Shown here: positions 12,801-24,806 of the stretch, piece by piece
Layout: every line of letters starts with the position of its first letter
How positions within the stretch are numbered: position 1 is the first letter of the stretch
NCBI GenBank assembly: GCA_003254925.1
Contig: QANZ01030701.1
Coordinates: 5,453-69,452 of the forward strand
Source of the DNA: Chamaecrista fasciculata
Lineage: Eukaryota > Streptophyta > Magnoliopsida > Fabales > Fabaceae
Direction: 5' to 3'
Length of the DNA stretch: 64,000 nt
Made by a program: the position numbers and the translations under genes
The notes under the pieces: generated by a model
Told to the model about the DNA's origin: nothing
Seen by the model: only the letters and a program-made list of their open reading frames with translations
The model's database searches: none

Positions 12801-14970
12801 CCAAAACTCTAGGAATGAGAAGCTATATAAGCACACATACATAGGGGAAGTCGACTAAGGAAGGCATAATTTTGTGAGACAAAATCGCCAAGTTCATTCT
12901 CTTAGAGAGAGAAGAAAGTCGCCTACCTAGTTTTAGAGAGAGAAAGTCAAGTTCTTCTCTTAGAGAGAGAATTTCGACCCAAACCCTAAAACACTTGGTT
13001 TTGTGTGTTTGTTTTTGCGCCACTCTTGGGAATTCAAGAAAGGGCTCTTGAATTTCCCACTTTTGTTTTGAAGATTCAAGAAGTGTTCTTAAGTCTTACC
13101 GTTTGTTCTTGAGTGTTCAAGAACTGTTCTTGAACATTCAAGACCCGTAGATAAAGTTCCCGTTTTCACTTGGGAAGAAGTGAAGGAGGCTAGCACCTAG
13201 GCATCTGCCAAACTGCTCGTGTGGATCACCGGCAGAGGAAGGACACTTGGAGTGGACTTCTCAATTCGCAAGTTCATCCGCACCGATTGAAATTTGGTAA
13301 ATCTCTTTCTTTAACTAATATAAATGTAGATAGTGGATCCTGGAAGGAATCATAGGGAAGCCAAAAATTTTAATTTACCGTGTTTTTCCGCTGCGCCGAC
13401 CCTATGATTTCCCTACAGCAGCGTCCGCCTTCTCCTTGTCCTTAACACTTTTCTTCCCCTTGTTAGATGGGGACGCATCAACAGTGGCAGCAGTGTGAGC
13501 CCTCCTCATCCCACCAAGCGCCCGAACCGGCGGGCCCTTCCTCCTCTTGGCCGGACTCGCTGACGCCTGCTCGCCCTGCCGCCCCGCTGCCGCGGCACTA
13601 GACTGTGTTGGCGGGCGGGACGACGAAGGCCCTGAAGCCCTCTGCCCAACTCCGGGGGCCAGTGACGGCGCAGAAGGAGCATGCACCCGAGTTGGTGAAG
13701 AAACCTATGCAACCGACTCTAGGCTACCCGCCGGCTCAGCTTGGGCCGCCGCAGCTTGTTCGGCCGTCCTCTTCTTCGCCCTGGTCAAAGCTGCAAAACA
13801 AGACACAATGGTTATAACACACTCAAGCACCTACAACCTGCTATCAGTTAAAGGGATAAAACAATATATTACATGATTGCTCGTAATGCCGATAAAACGA
13901 GCAAAGGCGCCTGTTCCTCATCACTGAGATGCTCGTGCTTGATTGGGCTCACCCCTATCTTAGCATCCGACCACACAACAGGAAACTTAGGACAGTCGTC
14001 CTCTTCCCTCGCCCACCACGGGCGCCCCAACCCATTCTGCACGATGGGAAAGTACCGATCTTTCCAATTTTTCCAGTTGCTGACGCCCGCAAGAAACCCG
14101 GGCAAACTGCCACCTTTCCTTTGTATTTTCACACGCCCGGGGCCCCCGGGCTTCACAGAAAACCAATATAAAAATAACTTTATAGTGAGCTCTACGCCAC
14201 TGCCCACGCTGCAAACTGCAGCTACCTCAGACTCCGCCAGCCGTTTGCCATCAGCTGCGCCGGGCTGCAGTCAAGGTGATTCAGCACATCGACCTCAAAG
14301 TCGGTGAAAGGAACATCAACGCCACAATCTCGTAACATGACCTCATTCACGAGAACCCCCGCCGGTGGGTCCACCCGAGCGAGTTGTCGCCGTCCCAGAC
14401 GCCCACAACCATACCGCTCGCCTCCCTGCCAGAACCCGGCCCGAAGTACGTGTTCTGAGCTGACTCCAGCTCACCGTCATTGTCAAATCTCGATCGCTCC
14501 GCCGACGGTCCCACAATCGCCCTAACCTCGGGATTTCCCCACCCCTCGCAGGCATCCCACAACACTGGCTCTCGCGCCAGGATCAATCTCTCCCCTTCGG
14601 CCGCCGAGCCCGACAGGTTACCGATCAGCTCATCTAACACTCCGGCCGGCTCTTCCCCCGGGCCGCCCGATATCTCCAACTCCAACTCCTCCTCGGTCGT
14701 CTCTGACATAATTACAGGTTTATAGACAACCAAATCCCAATACCCCCTATATACGCTCGTCACTTCATCGGCTCGCGTCTGCGTGCCCTTCACACTACGC
14801 GCCCGCCTAGCTAGCAAGTTGGTCGCCCTTCGCTCGGCTTCGTCTAACGAACAGCGCGCCACCTCTATATCCACTGAGCTACTCCCCTGTGTGGTCAAAC
14901 TACTAACGCTACTCAGTTCTTCGCCTTCTTCTAACTCCCTAAGGACCACCATGGTCTCTAAAGCTAGCAA
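9887..14970 (-). pseudogene. Tat element antisense ORF (Transposase_28-like), interrupted
   Basis: Minus-strand coding blocks run from 14970 down to 14347, 14207 to 13869, 13686 to 13402, then 11000 to 10862, 10855 to 10499 and 10282 to 9887. The 13.9-14.2 kb block has the WKNWKDRYFPIVQNGLGRPW type of text found in the 'putative gypsy-type transposon' (Transposase_28) family. The later blocks are Ala/Glu/Arg-rich and coiled-coil-like, followed by an acidic tail. This is the antisense ORF known from Retand/Tat elements, lying between pol and the 3' LTR. A family-X solo LTR (11009-13417) sits inside it. The function of the family is not established. It is broken. Confidence 0.6.
11009..13417 (+). 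mobile_element. family-X solo LTR with 5-bp target duplication
   Basis: The element starts TGTTGGAGATTGTGCC at 11009 and ends GATTTCCCTACA at 13417 (2409 bp). It is flanked by the direct repeat GCAGC at 11004-11008 and 13418-13422. TG...CA ends plus a perfect 5-bp duplication mark a solo LTR left by recombination between the two LTRs of a full element. It is nested in the antisense ORF of the Tat element, so it is younger than that element. The inner part is very AT-rich. The copies at 1-443 and 2635-4525 are related. Confidence 0.9.
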
Positions 14971-16047
14971 GTAAAATTCAAAGCATAAGGGATTAGGATG
15001 TACCTGAAGCCATGGTACGCATGAGTATTAGAATTTGAATGTTGAAACGTTTTGCGGCTCTCGCCCTAATAATCAATTGCCCCTCTCTTCACAACCTGCA
15101 AAAAATGCAAGTGTCAGTACATGGCCAAATATAGCTCGCCATCCCCAAAAACATTCCCCGACAACCCGACCGCCCGGCCTAATCATTCTTCTAGATGAGG
15201 CGACCGGCGCCGATACCCAACCCACTCATCAACCCCAGGACTCTTTGAGTTCAAACCCATACACACCCATAAACACGGCGAACACAAGCCCAGCAAACCT
15301 AGAGTACTCATGAACATTCATGACTGCGGCATACACAAACTCAAAAAACCCAGAACCCAAAAACCCCACTCGCACGATGCGGACCAAACCCTAAATCCCC
15401 AAGAACACTCGTGCAAACAAGACATGCATTTGCAATTACAAGCCCACAAAAAAGTTTTCTCTTTCAAATCCCCACCCTGTTTCGACTCACCATATCGCGA
15501 CAAGCACGACGCAGCGACACATTCGCGGCGATTCTTACCCAGACCCACGAACATCCCATAGAAACCCATCACAGGAGAGTGAAAGAACTTACTAAGTACT
15601 GTCGAACTCAGACCGATTCTCGCTCACGATCACCGTGCTTTAAATCCCGCGGCGGTTACACAACTTCGGCAACTTAACTCGGCAAAGTGTGGGAAGCATT
15701 TCACATTGGCCTTAAATACCCTCACTTACGCAGCAACCGAGGCGTTTTCTGCTTTTTCAAATTTTTGGCCTCCCAGGTAGCGACACGTGTCAGTGACAAG
15801 ACAGCGCTACCTACCACATGGCCGCCCGCCATGGCCACATTGTCTTTCCGTATTCCTGCGGTGCGCCCCCCAATCCTAATGCTCCCTCTGCGCGGGGGAC
15901 AAGTACTCCTGTACATTTTGGGCGTTCGCCTAAAACGCATACATGGCCCAGGCATTGGTTCCATCGCACGCGCTCCAAACCTATCACCCCGCGCGCCTTA
16001 AGAGATGGTACTACGAACGCGCTCGTAGACTTCTTTAAGGAGGGACT

Positions 16048-16686
16048 TGTGATACATTACTATTTGTGCGTACGCCTAAGTGGCCCTCGAATCGGGCCTC
16101 TTCTCCCCTCCAAGCCTGGCAAGGCGCACTCGAGCCAAATGAGTGCCCTCTACACACTTAGGGGCGGTCGTGATCCATCCAGGGTCATGGTGCACGCCCC
16201 CAAGTTAACACGCAGTCACCCACGACTGCCTTGTTCCGCAGTCCTCGCTGGTGGAGATCGTGGGCCTCGGACTTGGTCATACCCATGTTCTCCAGTCGTC
16301 TGGCGCCCGCCCAGCAACGCAACACGCAATCACCCACGATTGCCTTGTCCCGCAAATCTCGGTCTCCACCACTACCGCTGGTGGAGATCGTGCCTGGCTA
16401 CGTGGTGCGCCCCGCGCGCTGGCCACCACTCTCCCCCTGCTCTATAAATAGAGCTCAACCCAGCAGACTAAGGTTAGCTACTTCTCACCTTTCAGAATTC
16501 TCTTGCTCTTACATCTCTCATACACTAATCTTGCTCTTACATCTCTCATACACTAACTTGAGTGTCGGAGTATTCTTCGCAGGGCCCCCCTGTGAAGTTC
16601 TTGCAGGTACTTAGACGATCAAGTCGCTCTTGCAGCCCACATTTGTTGAACTAGGTAAGCTTGTCCATTTTCTAGATTATCATGCA
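16048..16686 (+). mobile_element. 3' LTR of the Tat element
   Basis: A purine-rich run (AAGGAGGGA, 16037-16045) precedes TGTGATACATTAC at 16048, the expected polypurine-tract and LTR junction. A TATA box (CTATAAATA, near 16441) and a duplicated TTGCTCTTACATCTCTCATA unit (about 16502-16555) follow. The right end is placed at CA 16685-16686, where sequence similar to 1678-1922 resumes. The 5' LTR is not in the window. Confidence 0.55.
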
Positions 16687-16937
16687 GTATAAAAAAAAAC
16701 TCAGATAAAATTTTAAACTGTGTTCTCCCAAATTTTCACCACAAGCCAAATAAAATATGGGGATTTAAAAAATGAGAATTAAAATTCTAAATTTTCGAGT
16801 TCACTAATTTTTAAAATTTATAACCCAAAAACTCCTAATACTGGTCTAAAACTAGCTTAAAAATCTATCAAAATTCTAAAAAAAAAACTTCTATTGTGGA
16901 ACATCCAAAACTAAATTTGAAAACTTCGCGATCTCAC
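16687..16937 (-). mobile_element. fragment of the TGTGAGATC LTR family
   Basis: This matches 1678-1922 closely in the same orientation (shared blocks CACAAGCCAAATAAAATATG, ACTGGTCTAAAACTAGC, CCAAAACTAAATTTGAAAA). On the minus strand it starts TGTGAGATCGCG. The rest of this LTR was lost or separated where the Tat LTR ends. It is an old fossil. Confidence 0.65.
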
Positions 16938-18830
16938 AAATATCCATTCGTATGAAAAAAGAATCCAATCAAATCATCATATTAAACTTGTCCCCAAATG
17001 ATTATTTTTTGAATACTTTTAGTATTTGATATGCAAATTTACACGTGATTTTGGGTTCAACCATACTATTTTGTATATTATAATTATATAATGATTTGCA
17101 TAATTGGCATCATTTTTTATATTTCTTATCTAAATTGATATTGACGTGTATGTTTTAAATGGATATTTTTGATAATTTATATATAATTATATAATTCATA
17201 ATTGATAGTTGATCACATATTAACGTATATTTTTGACATAAACTTTGTTTCAAAATAAATAATAAAATACACATGCAAAGAGCCAAACAAAACTATTTAT
17301 TTGAATGAACTGAAAAAAATAGTTATGGTTATATATTAGAAGTGTATCTTCGATTGTATTCAATTAAAAATTAATGCTTGAACGTAACATCAAATTGGAT
17401 TCCCAATTGATTTATATATATTGGCAACCCAGACAATTCAATTTGCTGTATATTTTATTCCCATACGGGCAATCTCGTTCCAAATTTTCTCAAATCCATA
17501 TTTGACTTCATTAATTTAATTCAAAAAATAAAAATGCTAATGTTATAAGTGATTAGCCATTTGTTGTTTATCATGGCTATAAAAGTTTTTCTTACTTGTA
17601 AAATAATGAAAAGGAAATATATTGAATTGTTGCAATTGTAAATGAATTGTAATTTGATTTTGAATTAGGCAACTGACTGATCCAAACCCGATTAATGTGT
17701 GTGTTACAAAATTGGAAATGAATAAAAAAAACTCAAGTTATAAATAAAATAATTGGCCGAAATACATCGGATATGTCACATTTTTAATGTCACAGATCTA
17801 TTTGAAATGAATAAAAAAACAAAGGAATCCATACACTTGAGAATAGAAAGATATAACGAACTTTAAGTGGTATATTATTTTGAATTGAACAACAATTATA
17901 TAATGTTATACAATATAATCTTCCTTAAGCAAGAAATTAATACCCTAGATGAGTCTTGTTAACAATTGCAAGTGAATCAAAATAGTACTAACTCCAATCT
18001 TAGTCAATACATTCCAAAGCATACAAGTCTTCTAAATGACAACATCCACCCACTTTGGTTTTGCCATGGCGCCAACATACACATGACTACTCTCTACAAA
18101 GGTACAATAATTAATACATCCTATTTCTCCTTGGGGAACACCAATAACTAAAAGGATTTCTTCGCTAGAGCATTTTCATCCATTTTCAACTTTTCTGACA
18201 CGAGGTAAAGATGACTAATCAGCAAAATCATCAACGTTAGTATAAAATCATGACAAAACATAGCACAATGAACATTAGTTTTGATTCAGATAGTGGTCTG
18301 TATGTCCAAATAATATGAGAAATCAATTAACCACGATAAATGAGAAGAAGGTGATCGAAGAAGTGAAGAACCCAAAAGCTCCTTAGGAAATTGATTCTAT
18401 CTTAATTGGTAAAGCAGAAGAGGGTGAAAGAAAACACAGAATAATCATGGAAGGAAGGAACTCAAGCTAGAGAGCATAGAGAAACTGGGAAGGATGAAAG
18501 AGAATCAGCCAGTACATACATATTTATTTCAAATTGATTTGAAGATGATAATTTCAAAATTGGAGATAATGCTTGATATTCTAAATTGGTTAAATGCATA
18601 TAAATGCGGATTCAATTTACAATTAGCATGATAGATGTAAATATAAAAAAATTCCAAATTAAGAAAACGTTATATCAATACTAATCTATGGATCAATGAT
18701 ATATCAATTATCCAATTTTTACATGTGATAACCAAATTATTCCATATTCAAATAAATTTATTTCATATTATAATAAATGAGACGTCAGTCAAATATAATA
18801 ATTTCCAAAAAAATACTCAAACTGACTTAA
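16938..18830. other. AT-rich intergenic DNA, probably the original upstream region of the MED33 gene
   Basis: No gene can be supported; the 61-codon ORF at 17966-18151 has no recognisable features. Removing the Helitron would place 18830 directly against 53082, so this stretch would then be the promoter-proximal DNA of the MED33 gene. That is inference from the Helitron boundaries. Confidence 0.5.
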
Positions 18831-18900
18831 TCTATTATAATATATAAAAGCTGAGTGCATGGAGCATATGCTGACACGTGTCTGGCCTCAAATCATTGCT
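18831..18900 (+). other. Helitron 5' terminus
   Basis: The terminus reads TCTATTATAATATATAAAAG followed by CTGAGTGCATGGAGC, a form very common at plant Helitron left ends (TC, AT-rich run, AAAAGC). The preceding base is A (18830). A near-palindromic GACACGTGTC lies at 18873-18882. Confidence 0.85.
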
Positions 18901-19341
18901 CGAACGCCATGTGGCACAAATTAATTTTTGGCTTAAATGCTTCACCCAATATGGCATTTCGTCACACACCAAAATGTAATATTCAAGAGTTAACGAATGA
19001 TTTCAAAGGATGATTCGGATCCATGTCATGTGCATTGATGTGCATTGATTTGGTTGTATCTGAATTAATTTTGGTGTGTGATATATATGGAATTTATTCG
19101 CCAGTGTGAAGATGGACATAATGAGGATGAATACAAATGAAGCAATTGGCAGACATCATATGTAAAAAACTCATAGCTGCTTAATATCACATTAATACAC
19201 ACATTCATGACATATACTAATTAGCGCCTACGATTATGCAGTTTGTATAGTATATATTTCATACTAACGTAGATGGGAAGCACAACAAATATCAGGATCG
19301 TTTTTAGTGTGCCAATTAATAAGCTTATTTGTGTATTGAAA

Positions 19342-21648
19342 ATGGCTGCTACTTATGACAGTGTTAGGTCTATAGGTCCCATACGGCCAGGAGGGAATTA
19401 CAAGATCAAGGTTCGCGTGGTTCGGCTTTGGTCCCTTCGACCATACGGAAAGGACCCTAATCCTGATACGGAAGGAAGTCTCGAGATGGTGCTATGTGAC
19501 TGTGAGGTATAGCAATTGACCTGTTTATATGTATGTTTATGGAGTTCTGCATCAGTTTATTTGTTTATAATGTAAATGCAGAATGTCACGATTGGCGCGA
19601 CCGTGAAAAGTCTGTTCATGAAGAAATTCAAAAATACAATTAAAGAGGGGGCTGTATACATAATTTCGCAGTTTGGTGTCGGGTCCAATACTGGATCATT
19701 TCGTTCTACTCCACACGATTATAAAGTGGTGTTTCAATTCAGTACACGTCTGGCTAAAACTGAGGACGACGGATCTATTGACCGTTATGGAATCCGACTA
19801 ACTCCAATAAGTACTGTTAGAGCTGAGCAATTTGATTCCAAATGTTTAATAGGCACGTATTTTTTAATGGAGTATGGATAAAGCACGTATTTTTTAGATA
19901 TACATATGTATATTTGTATATTTTGACATTTTTTTGTCTTTGTAGATGTGATTGGTCGACTTTGTGGGATTTCCGCTATGATCGAAACAAATAGTGGAGA
20001 CAGAAGAATTTCACTGGATATAGAGGATGATCAGTACGTCAACAGTGTTTACTATATTGATTCAATTTAATGCTTAGTGACATGCAATTAAGGTGTAGAG
20101 ATGTAACGTTTAGTTCATGACAAAAAACAAAAAATATGCAGGAATAACAGGATATCTGCTACGCTTTGGGGCCGATATGCTGATCAGATTCATGATTTCA
20201 TGTCTGGTTATAATAATGGTTCGGTAATATTAATCATGCAATGGTGTCGGGTGAAAGAGTTTAACAATGTTCCACAGTTGACAAATTCAATGTACGCCAC
20301 TCGACTGTTGATTAATCCAGACATAGCAGTTGCACGTGAGTTTGCGTCTAAGCTGCAACCAACAGAGTTCCGTGTTCCATGCAATGCAACCCTTTCATCT
20401 CCTCTATTGTCCCCAGTCGATGCTGAAGATCCATTCGTTGGTATTCCGGTCGTACCGATCGACGAACTGTATGGTGCTATTGATAATGGTGTTCACTGTG
20501 TTATTGCACGTGTACTGAAGGTTGATACAGACAAAGGATGGTTTTATGAGAGTTGCAAAAAATGTGCAAAGAAAGTTACGCCAGATGGATCTGGGTATTC
20601 TTGTGAAAAATGCGAAATGTTTGTTTCTTCATGCCAAATAAGGTTTATTTTTATTTTTTAATTCAATATATTATATAACATCAATATACAGTAAATTAAA
20701 TTGTGTTATCGCTGATTATGACATCAAGATGTTGTATTGTAATTTCCATAGGTACAAAATTCAACTTATGATAATTGATGATACAGGATCTGCAATTGTT
20801 ACTGTTTTTGATCGGGATTGTACAAAGTTCCTTGGTATTTCTGCGGATCAGCTCCGAAAATCTGTACCTCTGGTATACATGTTTAGTCAATATTATGATT
20901 GGGTCATTTTTCTAATAAAGTTCTTTTGAAATCATTTATAACTAGAATCGTGGTTATGTATAAATGCTCAGACTATTTGATTTATGTATGTGTAGACTGG
21001 TGATGATCCATCTGCAACTCCTGAAAAGTTTGATCTCTTTCTTGGCAAACAAATTATATTCAAGTTAAAAGTTCGTGCATACGAGAATTCAATGAATCCA
21101 TCTTTCACTGTTATGCGAATGTCTGACGACAAGTCCGTTATTGATCGTTTCTTGGTTTTATATGGGAATACTTCTGCAGATGTCGTCGCTGACATTAATT
21201 TGAAGGTTCTTCACTGATAAATATTTTGTATTACTTTCCTATATGTGTTTTATGTCGAGCAATTCACAGTGTAATACTAAATGGTGTGCGTTTAACTTGG
21301 AAAAAAATCTAAATGTAATGGCAGGATATGAATGATGCTAATACTCCAGACATTGCGGATGATAAGGTATGTGAAATCATCATTTCTAATTGCGTTTTTG
21401 AAGGAATTATATATTAATTGATGTTTAATGTTTAGGTGATGTACAATACGCCGGATAGCCTGAAGACCGGTGTGTTTGATGTTGATGGCAAAAGAATCCT
21501 GTTCGAGGATCTCACGTCTCCTGATGTGTCTGCAACATCGTCCGTTAATAAAAGATCATCCACAGAAGTTTCATCGTATCTGTCAAGTGACAATTCGCCT
21601 GTCAACGACGATTTTGCAGTGAAAAAGATTAAGGTTGAGAAGGATTAG
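19342..21648 (+). CDS. Helitron RPA70-like single-strand DNA-binding protein
   Basis: Eight exons: 19342-19506, 19582-19852, 19946-20033, 20142-20642, 20752-20872, 20996-21205, 21325-21366, 21436-21648, giving about 536 residues. An upstream in-frame ATG exists at 19273. I prefer 19342 because MAATYDSVRSIGPIRPGG resembles the usual start of Helitron RPA proteins. It contains successive OB folds, with the DBD-A/B-type text 'DVIGRLCGIS' at the start of exon 3. A DBD-C-type fold follows with a zinc ribbon CKKC-X12-CEKC near 20550-20615. The tail is acidic and serine-rich, ending KKIKVEKD. RPA-like genes accompany RepHel in plant Helitrons and presumably protect single-stranded transposition intermediates. 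The second intron appears to use a GC donor (AG|GCACGT at 19853), because the GT choice breaks the frame. All exons are open, so it may be functional. Confidence 0.85.
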
Positions 21649-23686
21649 GATGCAATGATGTTGATTTACTTTTAGTATGCTTTATAATTATGTCACTTAT
21701 TGTTCAGAATGTTTTTTTTTTTGTTTTCTTATGAATAAGTGTGTTATCGAAGTATTATCAATAAAATTTTTATAAGTTTATTCATGACTATATAGTATAT
21801 GTCGAATAATGTGTTATCATTCAATTAATGACATATATAACTATAACGGATATTTAATATTTAATAAATGTAATAGAGGGAACCAATTGAATATAGTATA
21901 ATGATTTTAGGCACATACATTTGTCTGGTATGGCATATTGATTTGTAACTTCAAATATAGAAGTATACATACGACGATGTTTTGCTCAAAACATTTACTG
22001 GCAAACAATAATGTAGAATCATATCATCATCCTAAATATAAGATCATTGTCTTAGAAATAGATATAACAGATTTATATATTTAGGATGGTGATATACAAC
22101 CCACCAGCGTTTGAATTTGTTATTTGATTTAATTCTGTACGAATATATTATATTTCATTTATAATTGTTGTATTAATTAGAATAATGAAGTTGATTGCCA
22201 TTATCAATACCGATTGGTGTTGATTGATTATAAATATGTATGTAACGACAATGCCATGGTATGATTTGTTGTCAACGAAATTTAGGATGATGGTAATATT
22301 TAATGTCAGAAACAATGTCATAAATTTATATGGACACACAACATACATTGGGCCATAATTAATGCCACAATACATATGTCATTTATGGTTAAATTCCAAT
22401 TCGAATAAAAAATGGGCTGAAGTGTTTGCATTGTGAAGTTATAAATAATTACTTAGTAATAAATGTAATATAGAGTGCTGTTGTATATGGTAAAATAACA
22501 TTATGTTAATTATGAATACCCATGTGGGGTAGATATATCGCACAAATTTCTCCGCATAAAATAAGGAAGATATATTGCATCATTCGTGAAATTTTTAAAA
22601 AAAAAATGCGTGCGTGAATGTTGTTTTGACAATGTAGTTGACAGATCAAGATTTTAATATCCCAATTGATTGCACCCATATTTGGGTGGAATATGTTGAT
22701 ATTAAAAATTGTGTTTTCCATATATATTTATCAGTATAATTTAATATGATAGGTCATTTAGGTCAACTCGAATAATTGTGGTTGGTTGTTAACTATTTCC
22801 GAAAGGATGAATATTTTTTATTTGGTTGATTGAAAAAATCGGCATCGAATATATTTCCGTTAATTTATAATGAAAATTGAAGGTGTTGTGATTTTGAAGG
22901 GATTTTTCCATTGTTTCAGACTACGAAATAACATTCTAATAGGATATCAATTATAGATTTAATTTAACATTTTCAAATTAATATAATAACAACGTACACT
23001 TATTAATGCGAATTAATTGATAAATTAAAGCATATTAATTAGGTAATCCTATTCAAATCGGAGCGCAAAATCATAAATTAATATAGTTAAAGAATTGGAG
23101 CGCAAGTCACGTAACAGCTGCATTTTTTTCTTTACTGATTAAAAAAATTCAGTGCAAGATAATCCTATTCGAATTATAGCCCAAAATCATAACTTTAGAT
23201 AGGTAACGAATTGGAGCGCAAGTCTCGTAACGGCTTCGTGATTTTTTTTTATGGTTAAAAAAATATAAGTGTATCATAAATACTATTGACAATATAGTAT
23301 TTATCAATAAGCTTGGTAGTCAGACCCACTCAAGAAGTGTTGTATATATATTTTGTTAGTTTATTTATTCGAGTTACAAATTTCCTTTTATGTAGAAGTT
23401 TTTTGGTATTGCGTTCTCTTCATATGTTCAAGCAAGCAAGTTATCTGGATCTAAGGGGTTTTGTTCGGGTAATATAACTCAACAAATACACATCAAAGTT
23501 GCGTTGGAGATTGCATGCTACCGGAAAGGTATGGTTAATTTTTTAATTATCACGTCTGCATATTCGTTCCATCCATATGATAAGGGATTGACTCGGGTAA
23601 TACACCATATTTATATTATAAATTTCATCTATTTGGTGATGTTTTATGTATGAAGGGGTCTGACGTATGGCAAATAATCTTTCATC
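21649..23686. other. non-coding Helitron interior with a diverged tandem repeat
   Basis: AT-rich. No gene is seen. Two diverged copies of a roughly 116-bp unit lie at 23045-23154 and 23161-23271 (shared AATCCTATTC, GCGCAAGTC and CGTAAC blocks). Confidence 0.6.
23045..23271. repeat. two-copy tandem repeat, period about 116 bp
   Basis: Both copies contain AATCCTATTC, then CAAAATCATAA, then GAATTGGAGCGCAAGTC followed by a T-rich run and a GATTAAAAAAA-like or GGTTAAAAAAA stretch. They are clearly diverged, so the duplication is old. No known function. Confidence 0.7.
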
Positions 23687-24806
23687 ATGTCGTTTGATAT
23701 ATCTTACAGAAGTGATATGAATCCTGTATACGGTGATATGTCATCTACTATGTTTATAATGGAGGGTGTGTGCAATCTTGGAGATGATTCGTTTAAAGCC
23801 AGGAGTTTGATGCTTAGTCCAACTGATGTAGCTGTTGAGAATCGTGACACCGTGTTGGTCCCTCACCCAAGCATAGGCGCAATTCACCAATATGGATTAG
23901 TTGGTGCTATTAACGGTGTGTTGTGTCTACAAAAGTTGAACGAGGATAACTTTTATGAATTTGTCCTGTGTAATCCTCTTACTGGACAAATGATAAAGAC
24001 AACTTCACCTGGTCGTGACATCAAAGACGGTATTTAAGATATTATACGTCTATCATATTTCTGTTGAAACACTGTTTTCACTATATACACATATTGATCT
24101 AACATAGTTATATTGTATATTTATATGTTTGATAGGCAAAGTTATTTACGGATTTGCGTTTGATTCATTCAATGGTAAGTTTGTGATTGTTTTGATGTGG
24201 AAGGCCCACTCCCAAGATAAGGTTTCATTGGTGTCACAGTTCTCGACGTGTAACTATGAGTGGTTGTCTCCTGTTGAATGCCCACATGATATTGACACAA
24301 TAATGTATCAAAGAACAATTCATATTAAAGGCAAGATATACTGGACTGGTGTGAGGCCTACGGAAGACAATGATCTCGTGCATTTTATTATGTGCTACAA
24401 TACTGGGGTAAAAAATATTAGCACCTGCGATATTGAGCTAATAGATGACGGGTTCCCTGAGTATATCACTGTTGTTAATAACAAAATTGGTGTTGTGTTT
24501 CGCCATCTTATATCAGACCAACGAGTACTGATGAACTTGTGGGTCAGTAGAACGGATGATTTAGCTGATTTTAGGTTAGTGCACTATATAAAGGTAGACA
24601 ATCTTGACCAGGAACACGATGTTATAGGGTTTGAAGAAGATGGTATGGTGCTATCTGATAGGCGTTCAAGGAACGCAGGATCTGAACGTGATATCATGTT
24701 CTGTTATCGAAGAAGATGTTTTACGAAGACTATACAAGGCACACTACCAAATTATTCATATGTTAAATATTTTGCTATGTTTCAATTTTCGAAGGTCCGA
24801 TTTTGA
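23687..24806 (+). CDS. F-box-family C-terminal domain protein without F-box (Helitron cargo 1)
   Basis: Two exons, 23687-24029 and 24136-24806, about 337 residues. The product matches the C-terminal, beta-propeller-like part of the neighbouring F-box genes: LVPHPSIGAIHQYGLVG and GVLCLQ, then CNPLTGQM, then at the start of exon 2 VIYGFAFD. The intron is in the same phase (1) and place as in its relatives. I found no F-box motif (KNWY-type text) between 23270 and the start, so this is either a truncated copy or a protein acting without SKP1 contact. All of it is open. The substrate is unknown. Confidence 0.65.

Larger units (their letters stand above)
4526..16686 (+). mobile_element. decayed Tat-lineage Ty3/gypsy retrotransposon with antisense ORF
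   Basis: The parts in order are: end of gag and protease (4589-5655), reverse transcriptase/RNase H (6135-7253), a second archaeal-type RNase H (7401-8100), integrase (8111-9240), a minus-strand ORF block (14970 down to 9887), and a 3' LTR (16048-16686). The second RNase H and the antisense ORF between pol and the 3' LTR are known marks of the Tat/Retand branch. The 5' LTR and most of gag are missing, where the family-X LTR fragment abuts. A 2.4-kb solo LTR is inserted in the antisense ORF. The coding parts carry many breaks, at least half a dozen, so it is an old, dead copy. Confidence 0.8.

Noticed and set aside
17966-18151. 61-codon ORF in the left flank
   Set aside because: No recognisable motif, no supporting splice structure, length expected by chance.
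19342-21648. RPA gene as an ordinary host replication gene
   Set aside because: It sits inside clear Helitron ends, on the same strand as RepHel, and is shorter than a host RPA70. Helitron RPA is the simpler reading.
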